Positions 1-7,936 of a stretch of 12,500 nt of DNA are shown piece after piece (the first letter of the stretch is position 1; each line of letters opens with the position of its first letter). Position numbers and translations under genes: made by a program. The notes below the pieces were generated by a model. That model had not been told where the DNA came from and did not search any database. It saw only the letters and a list, made by a program, of their open reading frames with translations. The DNA comes from Penaeus vannamei (lineage: Eukaryota; Arthropoda; Malacostraca; Decapoda; Penaeidae): the NCBI RefSeq assembly GCF_042767895.1, contig NC_091550.1, positions 52,169,599-52,182,098 on the forward strand. Direction: 5' to 3'.

Positions 1-2776
1 CACCATCTTATCACCACCATCACCATCCTATCACCACCATCACCATCTTATCACCACCATCACCATCCTATCACCACCATCACCATCCTATCACCACCAT
101 CACCATCCTATCACCACCACCACCATCCTATCATCACCATTACCCTATCCCTACCCCCATCACCAGACCTAGCCCCACCCTCACCATCTTACCACCACCA
201 TCACCAGCCTACCGCCACCAGCACCATCCTATCACCACCATCACCCTCTTATCCCCACCATCAGCATGCTAGCGCCACCGTCACCATCCTATCACCACCA
301 TCACCATCCTATCACCACCACCACCACCATCCTATCATCACCATTACCCTATCCCTACCACCATCACCAGACCTATCACCACCATCACCATCTTATCACC
401 ACCATCACCATCCTATCACCACCATCACCATCTTATCACCACCATCACCATCCTATCACCACCATCACCATCCTATCACCACCATCACCATCTTATCACC
501 ACCATCACCATCCTATCACCACCATCACCATCCTATCACCACCATCACCATCCTATCACCACCACCACCATCCTATCATCACCATTACCCTATCCCTACC
601 ACCATCACCAGACCTATCACCACCATCACCATCTTATCACCACCACCACCATCCTATCACCATCATCACCATTCTCACCACCATCACCATCCTATCACCA
701 CCATCACCATCCTATCCCCACCATCACCATCCTATCGCCACCATCACCATCCTATCACCACCACCACCATCCTATCATCACCATTACCCTATCCCTACCA
801 CCATCACCAGACCTATCACCACCATCACCATCTTATCACCACCATCACCATCCTATCACCACCATCACCATCCTATCACCACCATCATCATCCTATCACC
901 ACCATCACCATCCTATCAGCACCATCACCATCCTATCAGCACCATCACCATCCTATTACCACCATCCTATCATCACCATTACCCTATCCCTACCACCATC
1001 ACCAGCCTACCACCATCACCATCCTATCACCACCACCACCATCCCATCACCATCATCACCATTCTCACCACCATCACCATCCTATCACCACCACCACCAT
1101 CCTATCACCACCACCACCATCCTATCATCACCATTACCCTATCCCTACCACCATCACCAGACCTATCACCACCATCACCATCCTCACCACCATCACCATC
1201 CTCACCACCATCACCATCCTCACCACCATCACCATCCTCACCACCATCACCATCCTCACCACCATCACCATCCTCACCACCATCACCATCCTCACCACCA
1301 TCGCCGCTTCACCATCCTCACCACCATCACCATCCTCACCACCACCACCATCCTATCACCATTCTCACCACCATCACCATCCTATCACCATCATCACCAT
1401 TCTCATCACCATCCTATCACCACCACCATCCTATCACCATCATCACCATTCTCACCATCCTATCACCATCAACACCATTCTATCACCACCATCACCATCC
1501 TATCATCACCATTACCCTACCACCATCCCCATCCTATCACCACCATCACCATCCTATCACCACCACCATCATCATATCACCACCATCACCATCCTATCAC
1601 CACTATCACCATTCTCACCATCATCACCATCCTGTCACTACCACCACCATCACCATCCTGTCATTACCACCACCATCACCATCCTATCACCACCATCACC
1701 ATCCTATCATTACCATAACCCTATCCCTACCACCATCACCATCCTATCACCACCATCACCATCATATCACCACCACCACCATCCTATCGCCACCACCACC
1801 ATCCTATCACCATTCTCACTATCCTATCACCATCAACACCATCCTATCACCACCATCACCATCCTATCATCACCATTACCCTATCGCTACCACCATCACC
1901 ATCCTATCACCACCATCACCATCTCATCACCACCACCACCATCCTATCACCATTCTCACTATCCTATCACCATCAACACCATCCTATCACCACCACCACC
2001 ATCCTATCACCATCATCACCATTCTATCATCACCACCACCATCCTATCACCACCATCACCATCATCATCACCATTACCCTATCCCTACCACCATCACCAT
2101 CATATCACCACCATCACCATCCTATCACCACTACCACCATCCTATCACCACCATCACCATTACCCTAACCCTACCACCACCACCATCCTATCACCACCAC
2201 CACCATCCTATCACCACCACCATCCTATCACCACCACCACTATCATATCACCACCACCACCATCCTATCACCACCACCACCATCCTATCATCACCATCAC
2301 CACCATCCTATCACCACCACCACCATCCTATCACCACCATCATCATGCTATCACCAACACCAGCATACTATCATCACCATCACCACCATACTATCACCAC
2401 CATCAGCATCTTATAAACATTTTCAACATCATCACCATCCTATTACCACCACCACCCTCCTATCACCACCACCACCATCCTATCACCACCACCACCTTAA
2501 TCATCACCATTACCCTAACCCTACCACCACCACCACCATCCTATCACCACCACCACCCTCCTATCACCACCACCAACATCCTATCACCACCACCACCATC
2601 CTATCACCACCACCACCATCCTATCACCATTCTATTACCACCACCACCATCCTATCACCACCACCACCATCTTATCACCATTCTATCACCACCACCAACA
2701 TTCTATCACCACCACCACCATCCTATCACCATTCTATCACCACCACCCTATCACCACCACCACCATCCTCACCACC
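1..2776. repeat. Large minisatellite with a 20-bp CAC/CAT-rich unit
   Basis: The tract is built from the unit TCACCACCATCACCATCCTA and one-base variants, repeated almost without interruption. It is already in progress at base 1, so the array is longer than the 2.78 kb visible. The plus strand has almost no G. Two main variants differ at one position (CAT or CAC in the middle): the CAT form dominates the first ~2 kb and the CAC form the last ~600 bp. A variant block containing ATTACCCTATCCCTACC recurs at about 139, 343, 584, 783, 978, 1133, 1511, 1709, 1875, 2073, 2159 and 2509, often about 200 bp apart, giving a higher-order structure. A 716-codon open frame (266-2416) exists because the G-poor unit has no stop in any forward frame. 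Since 20 is not divisible by 3, that frame cycles through His-rich, Ile/Thr-rich and Ser/Pro-rich segments every 60 bp. I therefore call it satellite DNA, not a gene. Confidence 0.95.
1181..1350. repeat. 18-bp subarray inside the minisatellite
   Basis: Here the unit loses two bases and becomes TCCTCACCACCATCACCA, 18 bp. Seven copies run head to tail from 1181 to 1306; the last carries ATCGCCG in place of ATCACCA. An 8-bp interruption (CTTCACCA) follows, then two more copies to 1350. Because 18 is divisible by 3, a forward frame stays locked on one hexapeptide (Ser-Ser-Pro-Pro-Ser-Pro), unlike the surrounding 20-bp units. The near-perfect copies suggest recent local expansion. Confidence 0.9.
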
Positions 2777-3057
2777 ACAAATATCTCGAGAAAACCTTAG
2801 ATCTCAGGACCCCTTCTTCAGAAAATTCAAAATCATTGCAAGAAGACGTGAGTGCAGCTCGGAGTCTCCTCAAGAAATTGCACTTCCCGGAAAAGGCTTT
2901 TTGAATAGCAATTGCAGGGGAAAAAAAATACTGCAATTTGACCTTCAGTTAATAAAGCAGGTAGAGCTCGTGAGGTCAAAGGTCCCGTGAAACTCATTAA
3001 AAACATTTGATGATGTTTCAATATATTGGATTCTATGTTCAGCTGTATTATATATGT
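2777..3057. other. Unique-looking sequence, no gene seen
   Basis: The satellite stops near 2776 and mixed-composition sequence follows. It contains an A-run near 2921, a DR1-like motif at 2973-2985 and no open frame with recognisable similarity. A 62-codon minus-strand frame at 2833-3021 matches no family I know and I do not support it. The string TTTTTGAATAGCA at 2898-2910 also occurs in the left inverted repeat at 11520-11532, which may be chance. Confidence 0.6.
2973..2985 (+). promoter_or_regulatory. DR1-like nuclear receptor motif
   Basis: The bases AGGTCA, a one-base spacer A, then AGGTCC form a direct repeat with spacing 1. It differs at one base from the AGGTCAnAGGTCA consensus bound by RXR/USP heterodimers and HNF4-type receptors. 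An inverted half site, TGACCT, lies upstream at 2939-2944. No gene or promoter is visible beside it, so function is only a possibility. Confidence 0.25.
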
Positions 3058-3255
3058 TTTAATGTTATTGTTATAGTTATTAACGTGAGTTTGGTTACGC
3101 TTTGTTAATTACCGTTGTTGTTGTCCTGTCGTTATTGTTGTACTTGTTATTCTTTTATTTATTTTCATTGTTTTATTATATTTCTCATTCTCATATGTAT
3201 CATCATTATTGTTACTATTGTTATTAACATCATCGTTATCATTGTTATCTCTATG
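3058..3255. repeat. Degenerate T-rich triplet tract (GTT/ATT/CTT)
   Basis: About 200 bp is dominated by GTT, ATT and ATC triplets, such as GTTATTGTTATAG near the start and ATCATCGTTATCATTG near the end. It looks like an old trinucleotide microsatellite decayed by point changes. There is no open frame of note on the plus strand. Confidence 0.6.
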
Positions 3256-3429
3256 ACGATTCGTAAACAATGGTAACTGGACAAATCAACAAGCACAGCC
3301 TCTCAATCCCTTATCTTCCGCAATTTAACAAATATCTTCCGGTACTGATAACCAGGAAGATAATTCGGACCAGAAATTAATCCTTAAAAAAAAGATAATG
3401 ATAACAATGGCAGGGTGTCCCTTTACAAC

Positions 3430-3462
3430 GGGTGGGGGGGTGGGGGGGTGGGGGGGAGGGGG
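3430..3462 (+). repeat. G-run cluster with strong quadruplex potential
   Basis: A GGG is followed by three runs of seven G and one of five G, separated by single T or A bases (7 G at 3434-3440, 3442-3448 and 3450-3456; 5 G at 3458-3462). Four long G runs with one-base loops are the textbook arrangement for a stable parallel G-quadruplex. The flanks are ordinary unique sequence. Confidence 0.85.
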
Positions 3463-3550
3463 CACTCGACCAGGAAGCGTATTATGGTGGCCGATCTCTT
3501 TATGGTGAAAGGGTGTAATCCCGGTGTGGTGTGCATGGTGAGTGTGGGGA

Positions 3551-3660
3551 TTCTCGCTTCCTCTTTCCCTTGTTCTTTCTCTTGTTTCTCTTTGTCTCAC
3601 TATCTTATTGTCTCTGTTTCTGTTTTTCTGTCTCTCTCTGCCTGTCTGTCTGTCTGTCTG

Positions 3661-3692
<32 letters not shown>

Positions 3693-3883
3693 ACTCTCTC
3701 TCTCTCTCTCTCTTTCTCTCTCACTCTCACTCTCTCTCTTTCTCTCTCTCACAGTCTTTCTCTCTTTCTTTCTCTCATTGTCCCTCTCTTTCTCTCTCTT
3801 ACTTTTTCGCCTTCCCTCCCTCTCTCCCTCCTTCTCTCTCCTCTCCCCTCCACCCCCTACTCTCTTCCTTTCAACCTTCCCTT
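3551..3883. repeat. Compound CT microsatellite and pyrimidine-rich block
   Basis: The block starts as degenerate TTTCTC sequence, contains a short (TCTG)n run at about 3642-3661, then CT dinucleotide runs interrupted by TTT and CA, and grades into CCCTCC sequence towards 3883. Three overlapping forward frames across it encode only Ser/Leu or Phe/Leu strings. They are products of the repeat, not genes. The tract is nearly pure pyrimidine on the plus strand. Confidence 0.9.
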
Positions 3884-4070
3884 AAATCGATACTCCTTTC
3901 TTCCGTCTCTGCATCTCCCTCATTCGCCGTATTAGGAGAGGCTTATCCCATTCTTTATGAGTTCACCGCCGTTACCATCCTGGACTCATCACATGCCATA
4001 CGGTTACTCACGATACTTGGCAGAGAGTGATCACAGATTGGCCAAAGGTATTCCAGCCACAGTTAAATTA
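3884..4070. other. Unique sequence between two repeats
   Basis: This is mixed-composition sequence without a supported open frame. The piece CCATACGGTTACTCACGATAC at about 3996-4016 faintly resembles the start of the following ~53-bp repeat, so it may be a decayed further copy. Confidence 0.4.
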
Positions 4071-4230
4071 CCATAGTTACCACCTCCAAAAGACACCGTA
4101 TTTATTGGAAAATTAGTTAAGTTGCCATAGTTACCACTTCCAAAGGATACCATTTCTGGGTACAGTAGATCAGTTGCCATAGTTACTACTTCCAAAAGAT
4201 ACCATATTTCTTGGTATATTTTTAAAGTTA
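4071..4230. repeat. Three-copy tandem repeat of about 53 bp
   Basis: Copies begin with CCATAGTTAC at 4071, 4125 and 4177, giving periods of 54 and 52 bp. Each continues as CACCTCCAAAAGA-like sequence followed by ATACCATAT-like sequence, with copy-specific tails. On the minus strand a 70-codon frame (4243-4031) reads Phe-Gly-Gly-Gly-Asn-Tyr-Gly-Asn-Leu in two copies, but the 52-bp spacing breaks the frame for the third. A coding role is therefore unlikely, and I read it as a short minisatellite. Confidence 0.85.
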
Positions 4231-4745
4231 CTGCGAGATACATGCGGTTCAGACATCATATCTACCAGACATATGAGTATAACGTATTTCTTCCGAGCCT
4301 ATCTTCCAACATAGACATCAACAGACACACTTGATCTAGGATTACACCAGTTCTTGATGTCAGGATTTCTTTGGACATTCCTCATCCTAAAATATCCCAA
4401 AAAAGGATTATACATCAAGGAATTCCCTTTATACCACATATCTCCCCAGATATCAAAGGATTTTTTACCTCTTTCTTGTCTGGGAGATTTAACAGACATA
4501 TCGAAAGACCTCCTACGTGTAATGATAAAAGACTAGTGACTTGAAAAAGACTCAATACTAGAGAAAGTATTTAAACCCTTTTTATGCTTGAATCGTGTTC
4601 TAGTATCTTCTCCAATCCCAGCTTTGCTTCAAGGAAAAAAAAAGAACAAAAAAAGGATTAAGTAAAATCACGATTAAACTTAACCGTAATAAAAAGACAT
4701 AAAAAGAAAATGATTATGATCGTGTGCGCTCGTAAAGAAATACTA

Positions 4746-4746
<1 letters not shown>
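4231..4746. other. Unique AT-rich stretch, no gene recognised
   Basis: Small open frames occur on both strands at about 4299-4536 (66 codons minus, 60 codons plus), overlapping each other. Neither resembles a family I know. The sequence becomes A-rich after about 4620, with runs of nine and seven A. No RNA gene or transposon terminus was found. Confidence 0.5.
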
Positions 4747-4778
<32 letters not shown>

Positions 4779-4818
4779 AAATAATAACTAAAAAAAATAA
4801 AAATAAAAAATAAAAAAA
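4747..4818. repeat. (AAC)n microsatellite with A-rich extension
   Basis: About ten AAC units at 4747-4778 are followed by A-rich sequence interrupted by single T bases to about 4818. A poly-A-like end next to a simple repeat can mark a retroposed sequence, but I see no retroelement body on either side. Confidence 0.9.
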
Positions 4819-5080
4819 CGCTGCCGTATCAACGATAAGATATGATTATGGAATTCCCGACCGTCGTGTCCTTCCCCAATTATCATCCATTCTCTCTCCG
4901 TTTCCATTTCCATCCTTCCTCTCCCGCTCTCTGCCAATCCCCACCCGCTGTTGCAGAGCATTTGCAACCCGGGAGCGTGCACAGCTTTACGAGAGATGCA
5001 ATGTGAAAGTGTCATGCCAGCTCTCAATAAGAAGAGATATTGAAGAAGGAAATTTCTCAATATTCCGAGATGGGGGAGGA
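4819..5080. other. Unique sequence, no gene recognised
   Basis: This is mixed sequence with higher GC than its surroundings around 4925-4985. It contains a C/T-rich piece at 4880-4930. No ORF, tRNA-like or repeat structure is supported. Confidence 0.45.
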
Positions 5081-5678
5081 GTAGGTAGCACGTGGAAGGG
5101 GGGGAAGGGGGAGAAGGAGGGGGGTTAGAGAAGGGGTAAGGAGGGGTGGGGAGATTGGGGGGAGAAGGAGGGTTAGAGGAGGGGTAGGAGGGGTGGGGAG
5201 TGGAAGGAGGGGGGAAGAGGGGGGAGGGGGAGGAGGAGTAGGACAAGGGTGGGAGAAGAGGGGAAGGAGGGGTGGGAAGTTGGGGGAGGAAAAGGAGGGA
5301 CAAGTGGGGTTAGAAGAGGGGAAGGAGGGGTGGGGAGATGGGGGAGGAGGGGAAGAGGGGAGAGGAGGGATAAAAGAGGGGAGGGAGGGGTGGGAAGAGG
5401 GGGAGGAGGGGAGGGAAGAGGGAGGTGGGGGTGGGAAGAGGGGGGGAGAAGGGGTAGGAAGAGGGGGAGAGGGGAGAGGAGGGATAAAAGAGGGGAGGGA
5501 GGGGTGGGAAGAGGGGGGGGAGGAGGGGAGGGAAGAGGGAGGTGGGGGTGGGAAGAGGGGGGGAGAAGGGGTAGGAAGAGGGGGAGAGGGGAGAGGAGGG
5601 ATAAAAGAGGGGAGGGAGGGGTGGGAAGAGGGGGGAAGGGGTAGGAAGAGGGGGAGAGGGGGGGGGTAACAGGGAGCA
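5081..5678. repeat. G-rich polypurine minisatellite with 114-117-bp higher-order unit
   Basis: About 600 bp is almost purely G and A on the plus strand, with scattered T. Short motifs such as GGGGTGGGAAGAGGGGG recur. A larger unit beginning AGAGGAGGGATAAAAGAGGG appears at 5361, 5475 and 5592, so the periods are 114 and 117 bp; the third copy is cut short near 5678. Long frames on both strands (Gly/Glu/Arg-rich forward, Pro/Ser/Leu-rich reverse, up to 236 codons) follow from the composition and are not genes. Many runs of four or more G make quadruplex or triplex structure possible. Confidence 0.92.
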
Positions 5679-5984
5679 GGGGGTAGGGTGAAATTTTTGC
5701 TGCTAATATCAGCTGTAATCTGCTTGACTGTGCTTTCACAAAACAAGCTTATTTTCACTTCCTCCACTTCCTCATATAAGATTACTGCAGATTTTTTAAT
5801 GCGATGTTAACGGCTGTGTGAAATGTCGTGCTTTTTTCCTGGATTTTACATTTCGCTCCGCAGCAATACTCACGAATAACAAATATTTATACTTCATTGA
5901 AGCTGAATACGGCCAAGAATAAATGCACATATGCCGATTCACACACACGAGTGCTGACATAATGCCCACGCTACAAAATCTATA
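5679..5984. other. Unique sequence, no gene recognised
   Basis: This is mixed AT-rich sequence. An 81-codon minus-strand frame at 6041-5796 starts at TTG, matches no family I know and has no supporting signal, so I do not call a gene. Confidence 0.45.
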
Positions 5985-6245
5985 TAATCTGCTCATATAA
6001 TTTACACCTAATCTCTCCTTATCCGCAAGTAATCTGTCCAAAAATCCACAAAATAATCTGCTTACACCTACCTCCCTGTAATCTACTTACCCACCGATTT
6101 TTAGCACACACCTACGCGTCATCTAACTGTACCGATTTTACTCTACTAAAGACATCTACTTTTACGATTAATCTACCCATAAGTCGCTCATCTACTCATC
6201 TACTCAAACACAAGTTACACTTCATCTACTCAAACACCCATCAGC
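5985..6245. repeat. Degenerate repeat of AATCTRC / CATCTACT motifs
   Basis: The motifs TAATCTGC, TAATCTGT, TAATCTAC and CATCTACT recur about every 15-30 bp, with intervening TTACACCTAC-like sequence. The clearest pair is CATCTACTCAAACAC at 6198-6212 and again at 6223-6237. Spacing is irregular, so this is either an old minisatellite or a cluster of short motifs. Confidence 0.5.
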
Positions 6246-6335
6246 CCATCAGTTACTACAGATATTTTCATTGTTAGTGTGTACGGACATTAACAAGACA
6301 AATGACATTGTTAGTTTGTATGTATGTGTGTCGGT

Positions 6336-6384
6336 GAGAGAGAGAGAGAAAGAGAGAGAGAGAGACAGACAGACAGATAGAGAC

Positions 6385-6436
<52 letters not shown>
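6336..6436. repeat. (GA)n microsatellite with GACA interruptions
   Basis: A short GT-rich lead-in (TATGTATGTGTG) is followed by GA repeats, a (GACA)n/GATA patch at about 6364-6390, and a pure AG run of 24 units at 6389-6436. The forward frame encodes only Arg-Glu repeats. Confidence 0.95.
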
Positions 6437-6441
<5 letters not shown>

Positions 6442-6539
6442 AGTTTATCACATATACGTGTTTATTAGTTAATCTTTAAAAACAGAGGTGGAAGACCTGG
6501 GGACATCCAGAGAAAAGTGTCAACATTGGCTTTCTCTTG

Positions 6540-6720
6540 GCTCCCTCTTTTTCCTCCTCCTCTTCCTCCTCCTCCTCCTCCTCCTCACCTTTCCCATCCC
6601 CCACATAATTTTCTTCCTCCCCCTTCCCTTCCTCTTCAAACTCCCTCTCCTCTCCTTCCCTATCCCCCATCTCCTTCTTCTCCCTCCTTCTCCACTTCCT
6701 CCTCCTCGCCTCCCCCATCC
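6540..6720. repeat. CCT-rich pyrimidine block
   Basis: A (CCT)n run at about 6553-6586 opens a 180-bp pyrimidine-rich tract containing TTCCTCC and TCCCCCA motifs. It gives overlapping Leu/Pro-rich forward frames and Glu/Arg-rich reverse frames that I do not regard as genes. Confidence 0.85.
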
Positions 6721-6828
6721 CACTATCATTATCACAAATGCATCACAATCCGTCCGTAACATTTGGAGTTATCAAATCAATATCAAATCCTATCAAACCA
6801 GACGAAAGTGAAACAATGAAATCTAATA

Positions 6829-6990
6829 AACCAAAAAAAAAAAAAAAGAATTATAAAAAGAACAAAAAAAAAACAAACGGACAGAATAATAATAATAATA
6901 AATGAACAGAATTAAAAAATATATATATTGAAAAAACAAACGGACAGAATAATAATAATAAACGAACAGAATAAAAGAAATAATAATAAC
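6829..6990. repeat. A-rich AAT tract containing a 63-bp duplication
   Basis: After an A-run at about 6833-6847, the segment starting ACAAACGGACAGAATAATAA appears twice, with its CAAACGG core at 6874 and 6937 (63 bp apart). Each copy carries an (AAT)n run and then a GAACAGAAT motif. A short AT run lies between the copies. This is a tandem duplication built around a microsatellite. Confidence 0.85.
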
Positions 6991-7170
6991 CTCGAATTTC
7001 GGAATAAGAATAACGAAGCCTTTGAATCGCAATCGAACAGTTGCCCTTCCGGAATTCCATACGAGGTCTTCCGTTTGGTGGAATTTATAAGTGATTTTGA
7101 TTTATCATGATAACCTTTTTCTTATATTCAATTACCAACTTACATTGGTGACTTTAGCGATTACAGGGAA

Positions 7171-7345
7171 GATGAATAAAAAGAGGAAGACGAGGAAGAG
7201 GAAGAAGAAGAAGAAGACGAAGACGAAGAAGAAGAAAAAGGAGAAGACGACGAGGAAGAAGATGAAGATGAAGAAGAAGAAAGAAAGACAAAATAAAAAA
7301 AAATAGAAAAACGAAAGAAAAAAGAAAAGAAAGAAAGAAAGAAAC
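7171..7345. repeat. GAA-rich purine block
   Basis: GAAGAAGAAGAC-type sequence runs from about 7171, changes to GAAAGAAAG at about 7311-7343 and ends in unique sequence. The Lys/Arg-rich forward frame and Phe-rich reverse frame are composition effects. It is nearly pure purine on the plus strand. Confidence 0.88.
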
Positions 7346-7881
7346 AGATTAAGAAACATAGCTAACTGGTAATAAAAACATCCATATCTAAAAACAAAAT
7401 AAAGGATTTCAAACCGAATTGAAAACGTGTATTGGAAAGATTCAAATTCTGTTACTTCTTTCTGACCAAAAATTAATTTGTCGGTGGAACTTTTGGTCCG
7501 TTTATACTTTTAGTTTTAGCTTTGTGTATATTCATGTGCGTGTTTGTGTGTGAGTAACAGAGAGAAAGTTAGACTTTTAAATGAGTGTGGATATATTCAT
7601 GTCCTTTTTAATTGTTAATTCGGTTATATGTGACTCGAATGTAAATGCGAAAAAAAAAACAGAAAATGTCACGTGTTTTAATTCTGCTTCTGACTTCCAG
7701 AGTTGATTCGCATTACAAGTGTCAATACAGGAACCAAATATTTTCATAGTTTTTTCTTTTTTAATTCCTGAGTCGGTTATAGTTAGTGAGTATTTTGAAT
7801 GTTTATTATTGACTTAACTAGACTGACCTGGCTAGGGTGAACGGGGGCGAATCTCGATTTATATAGCTCTTTGTATAGCTT
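7346..7881. other. AT-rich unique stretch with a possible diverged duplication
   Basis: No gene is supported. Segments at 7591-7642 and 7738-7802 share the order ATATTTTCAT-like, TTTTTAATT, TCGGTTAT and GAATGT with small insertions, so they may be an old duplication about 150 bp apart. A short GT-rich patch with GAGTAACAGAGAGAAAG lies at 7537-7567. Confidence 0.45.
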
Positions 7882-7936
7882 ACTATAATAATGATAATAA
7901 TAATAATAATAATAATAATAATTATAATAATAATAA
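7882..7936. repeat. (AAT)n microsatellite
   Basis: TAA/ATA triplets run for about 55 bp with single interruptions (ATGATAAT and ATTATAAT). It is followed by GGGTGTCATTATT and a T-rich stretch. Confidence 0.93.

Noticed and set aside
266..2416. Long His/Pro/Ser/Thr-rich protein
   Set aside because: The frame is open only because the G-poor 20-bp unit lacks stop codons; the peptide cycles through all three phases and units differ by indels that are not multiples of three.
2157..2530. Telomere-like CCCTAACCCTA strings
   Set aside because: Only short isolated copies occur at about 2163 and 2513, as one-base variants of the ATTACCCTATCCC block; there is no tandem telomere array, and the arthropod telomere repeat is TTAGG.
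1..2776. CRISPR array
   Set aside because: The repeats are contiguous 20-bp units without unique spacers, and the window is eukaryotic.
4031..4243. Gly-Asn-Tyr-Gly-Asn repeat protein on the minus strand
   Set aside because: Two copies are in frame but the third is shifted by a 52-bp period, and no start context or flanking exon is seen.
4299..4536. Small overlapping ORFs on both strands
   Set aside because: They overlap each other, match no known family and are within the length expected by chance.
5057..5767. Proline-rich 236-codon minus-strand ORF
   Set aside because: It coincides with the G-rich polypurine array and overlaps other open frames on both strands, as expected from composition alone.
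5796..6041. 81-codon minus-strand ORF
   Set aside because: It starts at TTG, has no recognised motif and no promoter or splice support.
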